Positions 63,412 to 64,000 of a stretch of 64,000 nucleotides of DNA are shown piece by piece (position 1 is the first letter of the stretch; every line of letters begins with the position of its first letter). The notes below the pieces were generated by a model. That model was not told the DNA's origin and did not search any database. It saw only the letters and a list, made by a program, of their open reading frames with translations. The DNA lies in assembly GCA_012955965.1 (NCBI GenBank), contig JABBZI010000014.1:40638-104637 (forward strand), written 5' to 3'. Source of the DNA: Clostridioides difficile (GTDB taxonomy: Bacteria > Bacillota > Clostridia > Peptostreptococcales > Peptostreptococcaceae). A program made the position numbers and the translations under genes.

Positions 63412-64000
63412 TTTTTCCCCCTACAATATAAGTAATATAGTAATATTATAACCCTACTTATAATAAAAATAATTTTAAAGTAGGGTTATATTTTACAGTT
63501 GGTGTAATTTATCAATAAAATATTATTATCTAAATTATTCTATTTTACTATTTCTTTTATCCTTATTATTTCTACAGTAAATACTTTCATAAGCTATTAT
63601 AATAGTAGGACATATATTATGTATTTCTAAATAATTCTAGTAAACATATTATTTAAATCGAATTTATGTGTTCTAATATACTTACTCTTAATTATTATTT
63701 ATTCCTATTGATTTAATAAAATATATTTAAGTATATATTTATACAATATATTCAACATATCAACATTTTTTAATCAAAAATTATTTTTCATTATAATTAC
63801 CATTATTTTTTACTTCCAATAGTTTCCATTTGTTATAAAAGGGTTTTTTTTATGCTTGGAAAAATCTAAAAATTTTACACTTAAAAACCAATCTAAAAAA
63901 TTTTTCATTTCTAATAAACAAATATACATCAAAAAAATAAAATCAAACTTAAAAACAGTAAAATATTTATAAATTTGATTGTTAATGAAGAACATTTTCT
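63412..64000. other. Right-edge intergenic region with a 13-base hairpin
   Basis: About 590 AT-rich bases. TATAACCCTACTT (63447-63459) and AAGTAGGGTTATA (63478-63490) form a perfect hairpin just upstream of the EAL gene; it could be a terminator of something to the right or a leader structure. A minus-strand frame at 63810-63995 (61 residues) has no visible ribosome binding site and may continue beyond the window; I do not call it. Confidence 0.5.

Noticed and set aside
63447..63490. c-di-GMP riboswitch upstream of the EAL gene
   Set aside because: Only a simple hairpin is present; the conserved core of GEMM riboswitches is not seen.
63810..63995. Minus-strand frame of 61 residues at the right edge
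   Set aside because: No visible ribosome binding site and Phe/Lys/Ile-rich composition as expected by chance; it may also continue beyond the window, so it cannot be judged.

Overview
The window is a stretch of a very AT-rich, low-GC Gram-positive anaerobe and almost certainly Clostridioides difficile. The evidence is gene content and order: a rubrerythrin-PerR-desulfoferrodoxin operon, spoIIAA-spoIIAB-sigF followed by spoVAC-AD-AE, the spoIVB2/yunB/penicillin-binding-protein cluster, a split-subunit sorbitol PTS, and pyruvate formate-lyase with its activase. The species call is by recognition, not by database search. PerR has threonine at residue 41, so the sequence is not the 630-delta-erm type that, as I recall, carries T41A. 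I see no rRNA, tRNA, CRISPR array, insertion sequence or prophage.

Layout. 0-4.9 kb: oxidative-stress operon (rbr-perR-dfx-rubredoxin/glutamate-synthase fusion) behind a clear promoter and a perfect 9-1-9 Fur-family palindrome, then a universal-stress protein paired with a degenerate PTS IIB-like protein. 4.9-9.5 kb: a membrane GGDEF-EAL protein, a flavodoxin-like protein, a solenoid of eleven 22-residue repeats, and a small zinc-ribbon protein. 9.6-17.8 kb: a sigma-54 activator and the six-gene operon it probably controls (crotonase, GntP permease, class III CoA-transferase, acyl-CoA dehydrogenase, EtfB, EtfA). A -24/-12 promoter and three upstream repeats that look like activator sites precede it. 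18.2-23.0 kb: a second acid-utilisation operon (HMG-CoA lyase, MatC-type carrier, class III CoA-transferase) with a divergent LacI regulator and several shared operator-like boxes. 23-32 kb: housekeeping genes (yebC, nadE, split TauE/SafE, yigZ, a Nudix protein with a degenerate motif, HEAT protein, hflX, ABC-F). 32-38 kb: cell wall and sporulation (amidase, spoIVB2, yunB, class A PBP). 38-43 kb: an uncharacterised LacI-controlled operon (DUF1177, M20 amidohydrolase, two membrane proteins). 43-47 kb: spoVA and spoIIA. 47-55 kb: a molybdopterin oxidoreductase and the complete sorbitol operon. 55-64 kb: DEAD-box helicase, Na/Ca exchanger, pflB/pflA and a PAS-GGDEF-EAL protein.

How the genes work together. 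The most unusual part is 9.6-23 kb, two adjacent but separately controlled CoA-thioester pathways. The sigma-54 operon has the parts to import a hydroxy or unsaturated acid, activate it by CoA transfer, dehydrate it and reduce it with Etf/acyl-CoA dehydrogenase, as the cai operon does for carnitine: a likely electron sink. The neighbouring operon has the parts to import an HMG-like dicarboxylate, charge it with CoA and cleave it to acetyl-CoA and acetoacetate. The substrates are inferred, not proven. Most operons end in convincing intrinsic terminators, so transcription units can be read with fair confidence.
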